64,000 nt of DNA from positions 34,535,583 to 34,599,582 of the forward strand of contig NC_086253.1 in NCBI RefSeq assembly GCF_021018805.1, in the 5' to 3' direction. The notes below the pieces were generated by a model that was not told the DNA's origin, made no database searches, and saw only the letters and a program-made list of their open reading frames with translations. Position 1 is the stretch's first letter. Each line of letters opens with the position of its first letter. Source of the stretch: Prinia subflava. Its lineage: Eukaryota; Chordata; Aves; Passeriformes; Cisticolidae. Positions 1 to 14,100 of the stretch are shown piece after piece. The translations under genes were made by a program, and so were the position numbers.

Positions 1-3000
1 GCTCACTGCAAGTTAAGAAATGATTAGGCAGAGTATACTGAGATTTTCATGTTACCTGCAGACAAACAGGTATGCTGTGAAACAAGCTTAAGACTTGTTG
101 TCATGCTCATGAAATAGCCTTGCTCCTTTGTAGTTTCTTACTTTCATGTGCTAGAAAAATATAAGAAGATTTACTGACTTTAGTTGATAAATCTGCATTT
201 AGGAAAAATGTAGATTTAGAAATTTGAATGTGTCACATTTTCCACATGTATATAACTTCCCATTGACATGGTTTCAGTGGTTCATTTTTCATGGCAATTT
301 TCACTAAATAAACATATTTCAGTATTCTTTCTACAGTTATTTCCAATTTTTCATGTTTCTATATCAATGTATTAGTAAGGATAAATCACTAATATAATGA
401 ATAATGTTTATGTTAAAAATGCATTGCTTTTGCCTCTATTAAAAAAATCTTATTTTAAAGAATGTGAATGAGCCTTAAAAAAACATTAAAATGCCATTTA
501 AACTGTATAACTTGGAATATAGAAGATAATCCAACCTTTCTTTTCATTTTGAAAAACTAATGCATTTAATCAAAGGTTTAATTCTTTTTAATGCTTCAAT
601 TTTCCCAACTTTTCAGAGGGGTGTTAGTGCTGAAACGCTGTGAGCTAGTGCTTTACGCAATTCCATTGACACAGCAGACAGTTAAAGTAATGTCCTTTCA
701 TTTAACAACATTTAACTGAGATAAAGCAACACAAGATTTAATAGCTTCCAGCAGTGCCCGGTGATGGAGTGGCTAGCCCAGACTGCAGCACAGGTCACAG
801 GTTCATTCTAAGGGCATGGTTCACATAAACCCTCTCACACGGTAACAGGCCAAAAGTAGATTTGATATAAGTTGAAGCAACTACATCATGTAGATACAGT
901 TGATTATATCAGCCCTGGATTTGGCTGAAAGATAGAGTAACAGGAAGAGACCTTGTAGGATCTACTCTAGCAGTTTTCAGGAGTCCTGCTTTAGCCCACG
1001 AACAAAGATTGAGATGCAATTGAGGTCAGCAAGGTTTCTTCCCTTGAAGAGAAACACAGGAAGAGGAAGTTATTTACCAAAAATTAATTGTGAGTGGAAG
1101 TAACCTTAAAAGCATATTATGCACACACGATTTCACTCAATAGCATGTGCAAAATGAAGGAAGCAATAAGATAAAACATGCAAGATCACAATGCTTAATA
1201 CTATCACTGATATCAAGATATATCATGTAATCAAAATATTGTGACTTGCCACACTCCTCACTGCTCAGGGCCAACGATAAGGGGGTAAGAGCAAAGAGGT
1301 AGGTTGTGATTACAGGGCTCAGCAGTTCCTTACAAGGCTCAGATTTTTGCCTACGTGATGAATATTTCAGATACATCTTGCGATCTTTACATTCTTCACT
1401 GACAAGGAGACAAGATGCATTTTGCAACTGCTAAAGATTTCTGATTGGCATGTATGTTGAAAGACTAGCCCAACATTGAAAGACAGAGTGTTCTTCAAAA
1501 GCTGTAGCCATGAAATATTTATTCTTTTCTCTTTCATAGAAATGCATTTGATGACTATATGACATAAAGTGCCACTAATAGCTCTGGACAAAATTATATG
1601 GCTCTAAAGACTATTAAACTATTATTCTTGGAGGGTGGAAAAGGTTTTATTTGACACATACGATCACAATAGTATTAGCAAGGCTTTGTTTACAACCTAC
1701 CATGAAAAAGTGTTGTACACTATCAACTGCATTTTGCACTGGTAAATTCAAATCTGACAATCACAAATAGCAACAAGATTTGTGATTGATTTAGTAGGTA
1801 TTTTATCTCGCAATACTTTGAATGGGATATTTATTAATTTTTAAAACCTTTAAGTATGCAACTAAGGGCAAATGAATACTAATGACACTTTTCAAAATAT
1901 GTTTTGTTGGTATCCAAGAGTATATATTTTGCAGAGCACAGGCAAATGAATCCCCAAACGTTATTTAAATCTCTGAAGTCAGCTGAAAAGCAAAGACACT
2001 CATACATACATAATGCCTAGCATGACAACCTGAAAATTATGTGAAAAGAAAAGGCTCCTTTGTAAAATTCTAACTCAATTTTTTGATAAAAAGACCTAGA
2101 AAGCATTGTTGGAGCATAGAAATCACAATATGAATTTTACATGAAAATTTGCAAGACCAGTGTATCTGCAAACATTATAAAATACTAAAAACCTTAGAAA
2201 ATTTTAGAACCCTGATAAAATACTAAAATATTAACAAGCTAAATGAATACAGTTATCATCCTGTAAACTGCATTATCTCAGTGCCCATTTACAATCATAT
2301 GTGTTTCATAAACCTCCTGCTTCTGCAAATCCCTCAGTTGTATTTGCCATTGAACTGCTTGTTTCTCATTATTAGTGGATGAGGAAATGCAATATAGTCA
2401 TGCAACTCTTTGTAAAATGGTCTAAAAATGCATTCCTGAAAACACAGGAATTTCTCTTATGAAGGGATAAGTGCTGTGTTAAATAATTTCTTTTGCCAGA
2501 ACAGCCAGGAGAAAGGTAAAAAATATCAAGCCAAAGTAAATTACTTAGTGGCATCATGCCCAAATCAATCACAGACATCACCTTTTAAATAGTGAGCTGA
2601 AAGTTGCAGAATGTATTTTAATGGTCATGAAGAATTTTTGTTTTGAAAAGTCAGTTTGCTTAAAAGAGCTTTTAATATACATGGGCAGTTGTTCAAATCT
2701 TGCATGTTGAGTGAAGTAGACTGCTAGTTATGCATATATTCACCTCTTGGAAAAATGCAGAGGGCTGCATGAGTCTGCCATTTAAAATGTGCACAATGGG
2801 GAAAGGCTAGGCTACAACATGAGGTGACAGCAAATATTGCTTCTTCTTGTTGTTCTCTGAATAGGATGCCAGATTTGCTGTGACTGTTTTGTTTAAGGGA
2901 CAACACTGCTTACTAGAATTTGCTACATACTTTCCTTCTTTCAGAATACCAGACATAAGTTTCCGGTTACTAAGATTTGTACGTGGTTTAATATTAATAT

Positions 3001-3079
3001 TTAAGGAGTAAATATGGATTTTTGTTTGGTTCTATAGACTGGAAATATATTTCGATGAGAAGCATAACCACAAAATTTC

Positions 3080-3127
3080 ATATATCTATATCTATACATC
3101 TATATATCTATAGAGCTATATCTGTAT
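3080..3127. repeat. Imperfect TATCTA-type microsatellite
   Basis: The stretch is almost wholly made of the hexamer TATCTA and its variants TATATC and TACATC, with interruptions. It is a decayed simple repeat and no function is implied. Confidence 0.75.
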
Positions 3128-6100
3128 ACCTTTTAAGTTGCTTTACTCTTCTAATGTAAAATAAATGGCATATTTCAACCACCATTATATATTTTTATGC
3201 AGAATAATAAAATCAGCTTTTTTCACCTTGCAAGTGTCTTGCACCAGTGTGTGAGTGTCTTGAAGAACTAGTGTGCCTGCAACCTGGAAAGGGAAAGGCA
3301 AGAGACATGGTGAAAAGGATGGACAAGAGAGTCTGTTCTGGAAATTCTCTGTGAATGAATGGTAGGGAACACGTCCTTGTTGTTGTGGTTGTTTTTGTTC
3401 TGTTTTAAGAGCAAAAATGAATTAACAGAATCTGTTAGCAAGCTAAAACAGTGCAGCTATATAGGAGATCAAGCCATGAAACTTGAGAATCACAAACTGC
3501 AAGAAAGGTTTTACTGCGGGAGATAGGAAGCGGCCAGCTGGCTCGCCTTGCTTCACCTAGAAACCAAACGGAAGAGTAAACAGTTATGGTTCCGTGGTTG
3601 GGATGGAGTAATTAGATATTGTAGGTTTCCCTGCTGTTCTTTTCGTTTCTGCTTTCAATAAAGTACTCTTGGCTAAGCCATCTCATTCATATTTGCAAGG
3701 AAAGAAAATTAGCTGACTGAGCAACAGAAAGACTATTTTAATTTTCCCAATTTGCTGTGTAGGTGTTTGAGTTGCTGTTTATTACTCCTGAAATTTGAGA
3801 CTGGCTGCTGTTGCTGCTGCTAATCATGCAGTTAATTAGGTGAGAGGGCTGGTCCAAATGCTGGTTGTGAATGATTGCTCATAAACAAGCAGGTGAAATT
3901 CAGGTAGGTGTATCAACTATAAATCCACGCAAGGACATGAAAAGACAGCGGTAATGTCCTTCGAGGACAGAACAGTGCTACCTGACTTCTAGTGGCTGGT
4001 TCCTTTTTTTACACATAAGCACGTGCTAAAATGTCTCATTTGAAAATTATCTCATGGAGTTTAAGGTATGTATTCTGTAACATTTATTCATTGCATAATT
4101 TCTTTACTGTTTTACCAAATGCCATCCTCTGACAAATATCCAGATTTGTAAGCCCCTGTAATAATCTAAAATCTACATGTTATCTCTTGCTACCTATAAT
4201 TTACTCACTTGTTCACTGTTTTGTGATATTACAGAACTTGCATAAGAAAGTCACACTACACCTATATATATGACGAAAATCTACTACTACATGTTATGGT
4301 TATCACATAACACAGTATCTAATACATTGATTCTGGTAATGATATACTTTTATACACTACTCTTTGGATTTCTTGGTGCATGTTCAGCACTTCAGCTATC
4401 CTTTCTGTAAATTTAATTTCTTATATTTCTACAGTTTTGCTATTTACTTTGGCAGAGGACCAGTGTGGGTGACATCGCAAAGACTCCAAAGTCAATAGAA
4501 GATTTTTCATTCCCATTGTCATAACATCAGATATTGCTACACTGCACAGACGACTCATTTTTATAACTTCAGGATTCACAGGTGGCAGAACAACCACAAT
4601 ACTGGTGAAACATCTGGATGAACAAAAAAGAAAAAGAAATTCTACTTCATGGTTCCATGCTTTAGGCTATAGCAATTTTACAAAATTACTCCAGTCTTGG
4701 ATAGGGAACATTATGCTTCCCCTTGTGTTGAACATTCTGTGCATTGCTTGACTCACACACTCCTCCAGAAATCTTTCCTGACATTTGTTTTGGACTGCGC
4801 TCCATGAAAATCACATGGCAAAAACTTGGTACAGGGAAGCAGGCATTGTGCTGACTGATGTAGGAAGGTCTTCATAGCAGCCAAAGAAATCCATTACTGT
4901 ATGTAGTCAAGGGCTGTTGTCAAGGGCTCTGAGTTCCACCAGCAATTAAAACAGCCCAGCAGAAGGGAAACTGCATAGTCAAACTACTGGTGCTCATGTC
5001 CAAATGCCCACATTAGGCATTTCATGAACAGGCAATTCTAGAGGTAGATTAGTTCCATGGACTGGACGTGGAGTGCCTCAGGTCCATTTTGGTGTGTCCC
5101 CTAGCTTAGTTTTAATTCATTTCAGGCATAGTGAATAGATACTGAATATGAATCAAATTTGAACAGTGGGTGGGACTGATCAGGAGATTAATTAAAAACC
5201 AGGCATCCAGATCTCAACAAAAGCATTAATACAGAGAACCTCAAGGAAGGGCCTCTATAATGATCTCCCTCAATTTTCACTGCTTTGGCTCATTTTGTTT
5301 ACAAGATTAATACTTTTCTTCTTTATGCTATTATACCTAAAAATCTCGATATAGTTTTTGCTTGAATAATCTATCCATCATTATCTCTGGACTGAAAGAA
5401 TGAAAAATTTTTCCTGGGTCTAGTTAGAATAAAAGACTGAAAATACTATTGAACTACAGCTGCTCGATTTCTGAGTAGCTTGATGGAGCCTGGCCAGAAA
5501 GCAGGAAACCACTGGTTACTTCCAGGTGAATTTAATTTTTCAAGTTTCACTCAGTTCACCTCTTTGGTGCACTCAAACACTAGTGCAAGCTCTGCAGGAG
5601 AGGAGTGTCTGCCTCATATTTTCTGCATATTCCATCAGACATACCAGAATAATGAGATCCACAGCTCATTCTTTGGCATCCTCCTTCCTGAGGTCTTCTA
5701 ACCAGAGGCAATGAGAGGCATCATGTGTTTTTCCCAACCATCTTACATTTAATTTCTTGTTATGTGACAAAAGTGAGATTTACCGCATAATTGTCTTATA
5801 AGATATGTGCACCAGAACACACAATGTCAGAGGACAGGATTTTGACTGGTCAAAACTGGTCTGTATTATATCAACAGCACAGAATAGCAAGGTGAAACTC
5901 TTGCAGTTAGTCACCTGTTTCTGTGACTTATCTCAATAAAACCCATTTTTAAGTCACAGTAGTCTTACATGAAAATGACAAAGTTCTTTGATTCTTTTGC
6001 TTGCTGTGCTCATGAAGCCAAGAAAAACTCTGCCAGTGGCCAAACTTTTGTCTCCTCCTTCCATAATGAAAGACTTCCTTTCTTTTCTTCTTTTGCCTTT

Positions 6101-6680
6101 CTTTTTCAAATACCAGTAACATGCCACTGACCACAAGAAAGGCATATGAAATTTGTCAGGGATGCATCCAATGGTATGATTATACACACTTTTTGGTTTG
6201 AGTAAACCCTATTATTGCTTACTTGGCAAAGGGCATGCTCTTAGTAATATCTAACTAACATTCTCACGTTTCATAGACAAATAATGAGTTATAATTTAAG
6301 TCTCAGTTAATATTTATTGTGACTGATAACATTCTAGTGATAAAATTGGTGAGTCACTGCTTTTAAAGACAGCTACACTTACTGAAATATTTGAGTTCCT
6401 TCTACATGAAATGAATAGTGACAACCAAGTCCCTAGTGGATTGCAAAGAGCCTCTAGAGTTTCCTCCAGTCTCTTAAAGACTTCTTATTTTCCTTTCTTT
6501 CCTTTTTGGCAGGGATTTGTTAGGTGAAAAGAGCTGTCACGATATCACAATTGTGTTTATGATGGAAATGTCTTTTGAAAGATGTTCATAAAGCTCTAGA
6601 CACATCTGCTGTTGCCTGGGTTTTTGCTCCTTCTATGGACAGATGTCCTTGATTTTGGACCTTTTATTTTTCCTTTAGAT

Positions 6681-6748
6681 TTAATAATCTACTTTATATA
6701 TAACAATTAATATTAATAATCTATAATATTATATATATATAACAATTA
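6681..6748. repeat. Two-copy AT-rich tandem duplication
   Basis: Positions 6681-6709 and 6713-6748 both begin TTAATAATCTA and both end TATATATAACAATTA. The second copy carries a few extra bases from an expanded TA run. This is a local duplication followed by slippage. Confidence 0.7.
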
Positions 6749-8048
6749 TTTTACTTTACAGGAGAACAAGAATGAGGTTATGTATATCAAAATTAATTTT
6801 TGTAATTTAGCTTAGAATAAATCCATTAATTGCATTAAAGATTATTTTGAATGTCAAAGCCCCAGAGTGGCATGGCGGCTTACTGAAAATGAGCATGGCC
6901 TTTATATGCAAAGATGCAATAGTAGAAGTGCTCAAATATCTTCTGTATCTGTCTAAGTCTATAGACTCAGCCTTGATACAGTGAGATTCTTTATTCCAAT
7001 TCAAGGATAATAGATGTACGGCTCAGAATGGCAAATCCTTCACCCAGCACAGGAAAGACATTTTCTAGAGAGTTAGAAAGGAAAAGAATAACTTTGAGAT
7101 GTTTATAAACCTCACTATTAAAGTGTAATAAAAGTCCAATTAAACTTTGAAATAAATAAGATTTTGACCTAACTTTAGAGGCATTTCCTTCCTGATTAGC
7201 ATAAAGTTCTCTTGATTTAAACCTGTGGTAGTGATCTTTATACAACAGCTGAGTTTGTCATAAGTGAACTGGTATTTTGGGTTTCTTCATAGACAATGAA
7301 CTGAGTTTCAGAAGGACTCCCTCCTCCAAAAAAAAACCAAACCCAAACCAGCCAACCAAACCCAAACAATCCTATACAAAACCAAGGAAGCTTTTTCTCC
7401 ATGCTCTGTCCTCAGATTTGTTCTCACATGTTTTCAGAAACCTCCAAAAAGGCAAAACTGAGAATTGAATATGTATAATTTTTGATGATTATAGATTTTC
7501 TGTACCCAATACAATCAGATACATATCTCATGACTGTTTGTATTGCTGAACACTATAATGAACTGTTCCACTGCCTTCCATCCCCTCTGTCAGATAGCAG
7601 GTTAGCCATGGAGCCAAAGGAGAGTTCACAAAAAGGTGAGAGAAAACAGGAAGAATAGAATCTGCACAGGAAGTACACAGGAAGATTTTACTGAGCTTTT
7701 TAGAAAAGAGCTACACCCTAAGGAGATATTTTGATTAAAAATTTTACTTCATTTATATTTTGGAAATTTGAAAACAAATTCATTAGGTAAAGAAGATAAA
7801 ATTTTCCTATCTTCTGTGCAAAAATGTTAGCTATAGAGACCAAAACTAAAGCTGTGTATGAGAGCAAAATTAATTGATAAAGGAAAAATATTAATATTTT
7901 GTGTGGAAAGAGGGTTGATAAGCTCCTATCAGATCCGTAACTTTCTCTCCTGTGCATTTGCTGGACTTTTGTACCTTTTTCTGAGTAAAACCTGCTAAAG
8001 TGTAAGGAATTTTGGTATCTTTTACAGTGAAATAGCATCACCTTCCTT

Positions 8049-8076
8049 AAATAAAAAAATAAAAAAATAAAAAAAC
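8049..8076. repeat. (AAAAAAT)n simple repeat
   Basis: About four units of a seven-base A-rich motif in tandem, inside unique sequence. Confidence 0.8.
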
Positions 8077-10804
8077 CTTTTTCTCCAAAATGAATTCTGA
8101 TGATAAGCTGGTCCACAGCAGTATAATTCAAGTAGCACGTAAGAAGAAAATGAGGCCTTAAGCCCTGCTAACCTCCATTTAAAAGAAAATCTTTCCATGG
8201 GGTATTAATTCATTGTTTCATATGTAGATAATCCTTTGCAAATGGCAAAGAACTAGAAATTAGAAAAATAGTAAGCAATAACACCACTGGGAGTCATTTA
8301 CTTGGGTTCACTTACCTAAAATTACTACAATTATTAAATATGTTGGGAAGAAATAATGAAACACTGCATTGCCTCCGCAAAAAGGTAAAAATCATATTTC
8401 CTCTCATAGAAATTGTTTGAGAGATATAAAAGACCATTATGTCATGATTCAGCAACAATTTACTTGCAATTTAAAAGCAAATTAGATTCACATGGTATCA
8501 TTTATTGCAAAATGGATGGCAAAAACCCCCAAAAACCTCTGTATCCAAAGAGAGACTTTGCATTTGGCACATTTGTAGGTTTCTAAATTAATGTGTGTCG
8601 CCAACAGTTTTCCTATATGTGATAGCCTAATGATCTTTGGACTGCCCTGGGCTGCCTGAGGCCACGTTGCCTTGCAATGTTTCCATCACAGCAGATAATT
8701 CTCAACAAGGTTGTAATGCTCTTCAGAAGAAGTTTTTTTAGGAAGAGTTGTGCCATACTAAGGAGCTTTGATTCATGCTGCAAATTGGAGACACTGATAT
8801 GAAATAGGCTGTGACTGATGATCAGCCAGTGACTGTTTCCATAACCATTATGCCATCAGTTATTTATCAAGGTGGTACTCCTGATGTTACGCATCTTGGA
8901 TAACCGAGGGACAGAAATACATGCTGTGATTTTAAAATGCATTTCTAAGGATATTCTTTATGCATAATCTACATGAGGATTCATAAGTAAAATAACCTAT
9001 ACCATGCTCTGAGCATTTGAAGATCAGACAGGACTGTAAAAAATTTGAAAAAAAATCTCCCTAGAAAAAGGTGGTATTTTCACTGGAACATTGGAACGAA
9101 AATTTTCTCTTCAGATGGTTCATCTTAATTTGCCAGTGTGGTCTGAAACAAAATAACTTGCTGTGTAAAGCAATCTGTCAAGGAAACTCATATTAACTCC
9201 ACTAGATGCTTCAAAAATGTGTCTATTTCCTCTGTGTTGTTAAATACCTACCGTAGCTCAGTGATTTTGGGTTGGCCTTGTATTTTGTTAGCACCAGAGA
9301 AAGACACCATATATAAAAGCACCTAGTATTTGAAAACTGTTCTCTAATTATGTGCCTTCTTCTATACAAAAACACTCTAAAGTGATCTCTAAAGTGTCCA
9401 TTACCTTTATGTCTGGCATAAGTAAAAGGCTAAAATACATACATATACAACACGGGTATGAATTATGTCAGAAAGTATTCTTCTTAGTGTTCACAGTGTC
9501 TAATTTATGCATTCAACTTCAGGTCTCTAAATTGGGAGCCAAGTTCTGCAGACAGCATAGAAAGAGACAGGCTGTGCCACAGCACAGTGCAGGGTATGAG
9601 CACTGGAATGAGCTCCTAGAGCAGCCTCCCTCTCTCCACTGACTGTGGGGAGCTTGGTGAGGCTAACTTACACACACACCTTAAATTAGATACCTAAAGC
9701 AGATGGACTGAACACCTGTCTTTGTTTTCCACAGAATTTTTATTATATTTGGCTTTGCAGAAGGTCTTTTGCAACAGCAGAGAGGATTTTGCTGACTTGA
9801 ACAAAGTACTAAAAATATTGTTACAGTGACCTGATATAGGTACACTCATCCCCAGAATTGTCTTACTCTCTTTCTCATTTTTAGTATCCAAATGGCAGGT
9901 TCACATTTAAAATAAAAAAGAGTATCTTGCTTTGATCTGTGGTTTCTGGGCTGTCCCATTTCTACAAAATACGTACCATTCTGTGGGTTCTATTTCACTG
10001 CACTATTGCAAAAGCTTCAGGATAAAATCTAATTAAAGAAAAATGAATTCTTTTTCTGGACTTAATGGGAAAAATAGATACTACAAAGCAATTTTCTCAA
10101 TGTGTTCTGGCTAAAATGAGGAAAACTTTTCTATGATTCTATTTAAGACTTGCAAGGTTTTAAACAAATATTTACATTTACAAGTATAGTTATATTTTTA
10201 ATATTCCTTACAGTTGCAGATAACACATTTAAAATAAATCTATATACAGACTCACAATGTATTCTATCTTGTTGTCATGCCTTTTTCATAGTGTATAAAT
10301 TAAATTACATTTTTTTGGCTCACTCACATAACTACATAAAAAGATCCAAACAAGAGAAGGCAAATGGCGATTTGAACGGGACAGGACATAAGAAATATGG
10401 ACACAATGACAAAAAATTTATAAAAGATAAACAATTTATACAAGAGTAGATAAAAGTTGTATTACTTTGTTCTGCCTGTCTCAAGACAATAAAAGGAAGA
10501 ACTGGTTTTTGGGTCATGTGTAGGAGTAGTTAGGTAACCCCACTGATGCAGGGAGGCAGCCTGCATTCCAGTAATAGAATTTACTGGCATAAAAGAAAGC
10601 TTTTTATTATTTGATTTTTTTTTCAGGATTCACACATGCTAAAATTCTACTGAAAATATAGCAATTTTCCCAGCAATTAAATAAGTGAACATGCCACCAT
10701 GCACTTCCAGGAATTTACACTCTGGAAAGCATTTTGGCAGGGAAGGGTTGTACACTAAAAGTGACGGGTGCAGAAAGGGTCAACTACATTTCCTGGAGGG
10801 GGAG

Positions 10805-10832
10805 TTTAGTACATTTAGTACATTTAGTACAT
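10805..10832. repeat. Three perfect copies of a 9-bp unit
   Basis: TTTAGTACA is repeated three times head to tail without mismatch (10805-10813, 10814-10822, 10823-10831), plus one further T. The absence of any mismatch suggests recent slippage, so copy number may vary between individuals. Confidence 0.9.
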
Positions 10833-11057
10833 CTTACATTTAAGAGTGTAATGAGAATACAAAGATGAGCTCTCCTAACAATTAATAGAAAATTTCAAAT
10901 TTGCTGTAATAAAAACAGATAGGGCTCTCTGTAAAAGAAAACAGAACTGTCCAGTACTGTTAAGAGCAGCACCAATCTTAGCTGGATGTTGTCATTGGTG
11001 AGCATGGAGGCTTTTTAATGAAAAAAATACAAATTAATGTACTTCACATATGCTCAA

Positions 11058-11135
11058 AATGGGCAGGCAGTTGGGTAAGATTATCGTTGTAGATCCCTTC
11101 CAACTAAAAGGATATATTCTCTGCTCTCATATTTT
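11058..11135 (+). mobile_element. CR1 LINE, 3' tail fragment
   Basis: The stretch matches the last part of the avian CR1 3' UTR in plus orientation. A GGCAGGCAGTTGGG stretch is followed by a degraded form of the usual ACTAGATGATCTTTA block, then GATCCCTTCCAACT and a terminal ATATTCT. Only the last few dozen bases are clear. The left edge is uncertain and may reach back to about 10980, where a weakly similar GCTGGATG stretch lies. It is a 5'-truncated, non-coding copy. Confidence 0.7.
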
Positions 11136-14100
11136 TGTAAAATTTGCTGCAATGTTCTGCAAATTAATTCAGTTCTGCCACTGGTGAAGTGTTCTTTATT
11201 GAACATTCTGTAGTATTCCAGGAGTTTTAGTGTACTTTATCTTTTTAAGCTCTTAGACAGCCTTCATAAAGCTCTATTTAAGTTGGGTGACCTCTGTACT
11301 AGAGCTCCAGGAAATGCCCTGCCTAACCAGAAGGTCCCAAATGTTCACAACAACCTGCCTCTCTTTCAGGAACTATTTATTTTACACAACTCTTCTTGGG
11401 AATCTTTTACTTATTTATTTCAGCTGGCCTTCAGCTAACTCACCCCTTTTTGGATGAGGTTATGGATAACACAATTTAACACAGGCTTTTGTAAAAAAAT
11501 ATATATGAATTGTTTCTATTAGAGATTAAAGATCCTCTGTCAATGACTTTATACTGCTTGGAAATGAAAAAGACATTTAATGCTATTAAAGGAAAGAAGC
11601 CTATGATTTAATAAATACATTACAAACGTCTTTCTCTTCTTTATGATGGAAAAAAATTCTTCTCTAATGTCTTGTGATCTGGGCTGGAACGGAATTTCTG
11701 TGACAAATGCACACTCATTATCTGCAGAGATTAGAGATCTACTTAAAACAAATCAAAACCACTCAATGTACACGCATTGGTTTTACATACCAGTATGTTG
11801 ACCCCTCTAAGAGATTGAAAGGTTTTGAACTTCAGCACTGTCACTTGAACAATAATTTAAGATTCCAATAATGGCAAGCATATCAGATGAATGTGAAAAG
11901 CTTGCTGTGAGCCCTTGGGTAAGGTGAATGATAGAGACATGAAATTGTTGAAGGAGAAGAGCTTCAAGCCACAAGGAGAACAGATAAATAAACATGTTTG
12001 TTTGGAGAACAAACAGAGTGGCCAGGCCTGGTGCAGAAATTTGAAAAAGATCAAACTAACAAATAGATACTTAATCAGTTTAGTAAACTCTGGGTGCATT
12101 CTTCAGTGATAAATAGAAAAAAAGCCACACACAAAAGTATTACAATGCTGTTTTACTCAACTAGCCTTTCCTTAAGTTATTCCTAAAAAAATTCTGTTTG
12201 CTCCCATTTTTCATGTAGTTCTATGGAAGAGAGGACTTGAGAGGGTATTTCAAACTAATCTTCAAGCACTTATTTTATTAAAAAACATAACACCAATAAA
12301 CTGAAATTCCAACAGAAAAAAAATCCAAAAGCATCCTGTCTGTAACTTTGCTTTAATGTCATAAAATTAACAATAAATACTTGAAATGTCTAGAAGTCAA
12401 ACTTTTTCCTGAGAAAGAGACTGGAATGTCAGATGTTTGTGAGAAAATGCAAATGCTAATAAAATTTTAAGACAAACTCCAGCTTTTAGATATAGAACCA
12501 AGAAAAATTGTGAGTGCTTTCCTAATGTTTCAATTTTGGAAGCCTGTTTCTTTTAAAAAGACATGCAAAGCTGAAGAAATAATCCTCTACATCCATTAAC
12601 TAATTTGATTAATCTCCTAGAAAAATTTCAGTAATGATCCACAGAAAATTCAGACAATATCATATAGAAAGGTCTGGAAGAACAGGGAATACATCACTTT
12701 CAAGGATGACACCATGTTCCATTAGTCTGAGTTTGGCTTGACTTTTTAAGTGGCTTTTAAAAATATTTCTGAATTTTTAAACACATTAGAGAAAAACCAC
12801 AATGCTTTCAGATGATAAGTATGCAAAGCATATTTTTCTGTAGCATAATTGAAACCTAATTAATCTTTTACCCTGGAGATCTCTTAGAGCTGAGGGTAGT
12901 GACTATCACAGAAAGAGGACTCAGTAACAAGAAGCATTTCCATTCACAAATATTTTCTCTGGAGCATCAAAGGAATGTTTGGAAATACATTGCAACAATT
13001 TGACTTAAATGTTTTGATTGTGCATTACACATGCCATTTAACCTTGCTGTACCTCAATTTCCACATATATGAGAAAAAGAAAATAATATTTACTTAATAC
13101 GCTCACATGGCTTTTGCAAAAATATATTAATTAGTACTTGAGCTATACTTGAGAAGTATTATATACTATCTCAACTGAAACTTTCATGAATCCTGAACAC
13201 TGCCTTGGGAAATAATGTCAATGGTTTTTTTTATTGGCTCTTAATAAGATGTCACATTCATATGAAAACAATATGTGAACATAGTTGACTAGAGAGAGGA
13301 ATTAAACCATTTTTCATTTATCTCTAGCCCTTAATAATATTACAATATGAGAATAATATATAAAGAAATATTATTTGAAAGCAGAAATTAAAGCATAAGA
13401 GTATCTTTCATAAAATGAATGCAAAGCCATGATTATCTGGCAGCAAAACCTGTGCATAGGACAAGCAGTGTATTTAGATATTACTAATGCATTTACTTTG
13501 CTATCAGTTCCTTCATATTACACATTATTAGTTAAAATAGCATTATAGACTAAACTCTCTCTGTCATGACTAACTCCTTCCTGCTTCAGTTTGTTCTGTT
13601 CAGCATTTGAGTCTTCTAGTCACATGGAAAAGGACTAAGAAATGTACTTCAAACCTGGTTTTAGATGTGTTACACAAAACCCCAATACCAGGGGCTGTGA
13701 ACACCTTTCCTTCAAACACAAAAAGGCACTGCTTTCAGACTTGTATTGAATCTAAAACCAGATTTCTACTGGAAGAAGTGAAAAAGAGGTTATCCTACTT
13801 AATGCATTATGAAATACCAGTATGTGCTCCATGCAGCTATACCTGTGAAGATGGGCAGAACTTTATCACCAGAATGTAAATATGGGAGGTTGCATCTGCC
13901 AAGCATTTTGTAACATCATCACTTAAACATTTGTAAATAAGCCAGAAAAACTGAAGATGGAAGGATAAAACTCATCTTAACTTTCACAATATTTTTCTAA
14001 CAACATATAAACTGTATAAAAATAGTGAAGCTTGAGTCAATCTGAAAAAAATAGAAAAATGATGTTTCCATCTAAGATAGAAAATAATGTCTTTCAGAAA

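Larger units (their letters stand above)
1..11057. other. Non-coding AT-rich DNA, no gene seen
   Basis: Both strands were read. The open frames are short (the longest, 137 codons on the minus strand at 7718-8131, is built from AT-rich codons) and show no domain, no linked exons and no codon pattern. Apart from the small simple repeats listed separately, the stretch is unique sequence. An A/C-rich patch at about 7323-7370 and a TGC-rich patch at about 3805-3822 beside a homeodomain-like TTAATTAG core (3832-3839) are the only visible textures. It could be intergenic or intronic. Confidence 0.75.

Noticed and set aside
7323..7370. An A/C-rich patch that might be a telomere-like or named satellite repeat
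   Set aside because: The units vary (AAACC, AACCC, CCAAA) without a steady period, so it is simple low-complexity sequence.
7718..8131. A 137-codon minus-strand open frame
   Set aside because: It is made of AT-rich codons (Phe, Leu, Ile, Lys, Tyr), runs through the (AAAAAAT)n repeat and has no recognisable domain. This is expected of chance frames in such DNA.
9540..9660. A possible CR1 3' UTR fragment (GAGCACTGGAATGAGCTCCT)
   Set aside because: Only about a dozen bases resemble the CTGGAACAGG-type CR1 block and the neighbouring blocks do not follow in order.
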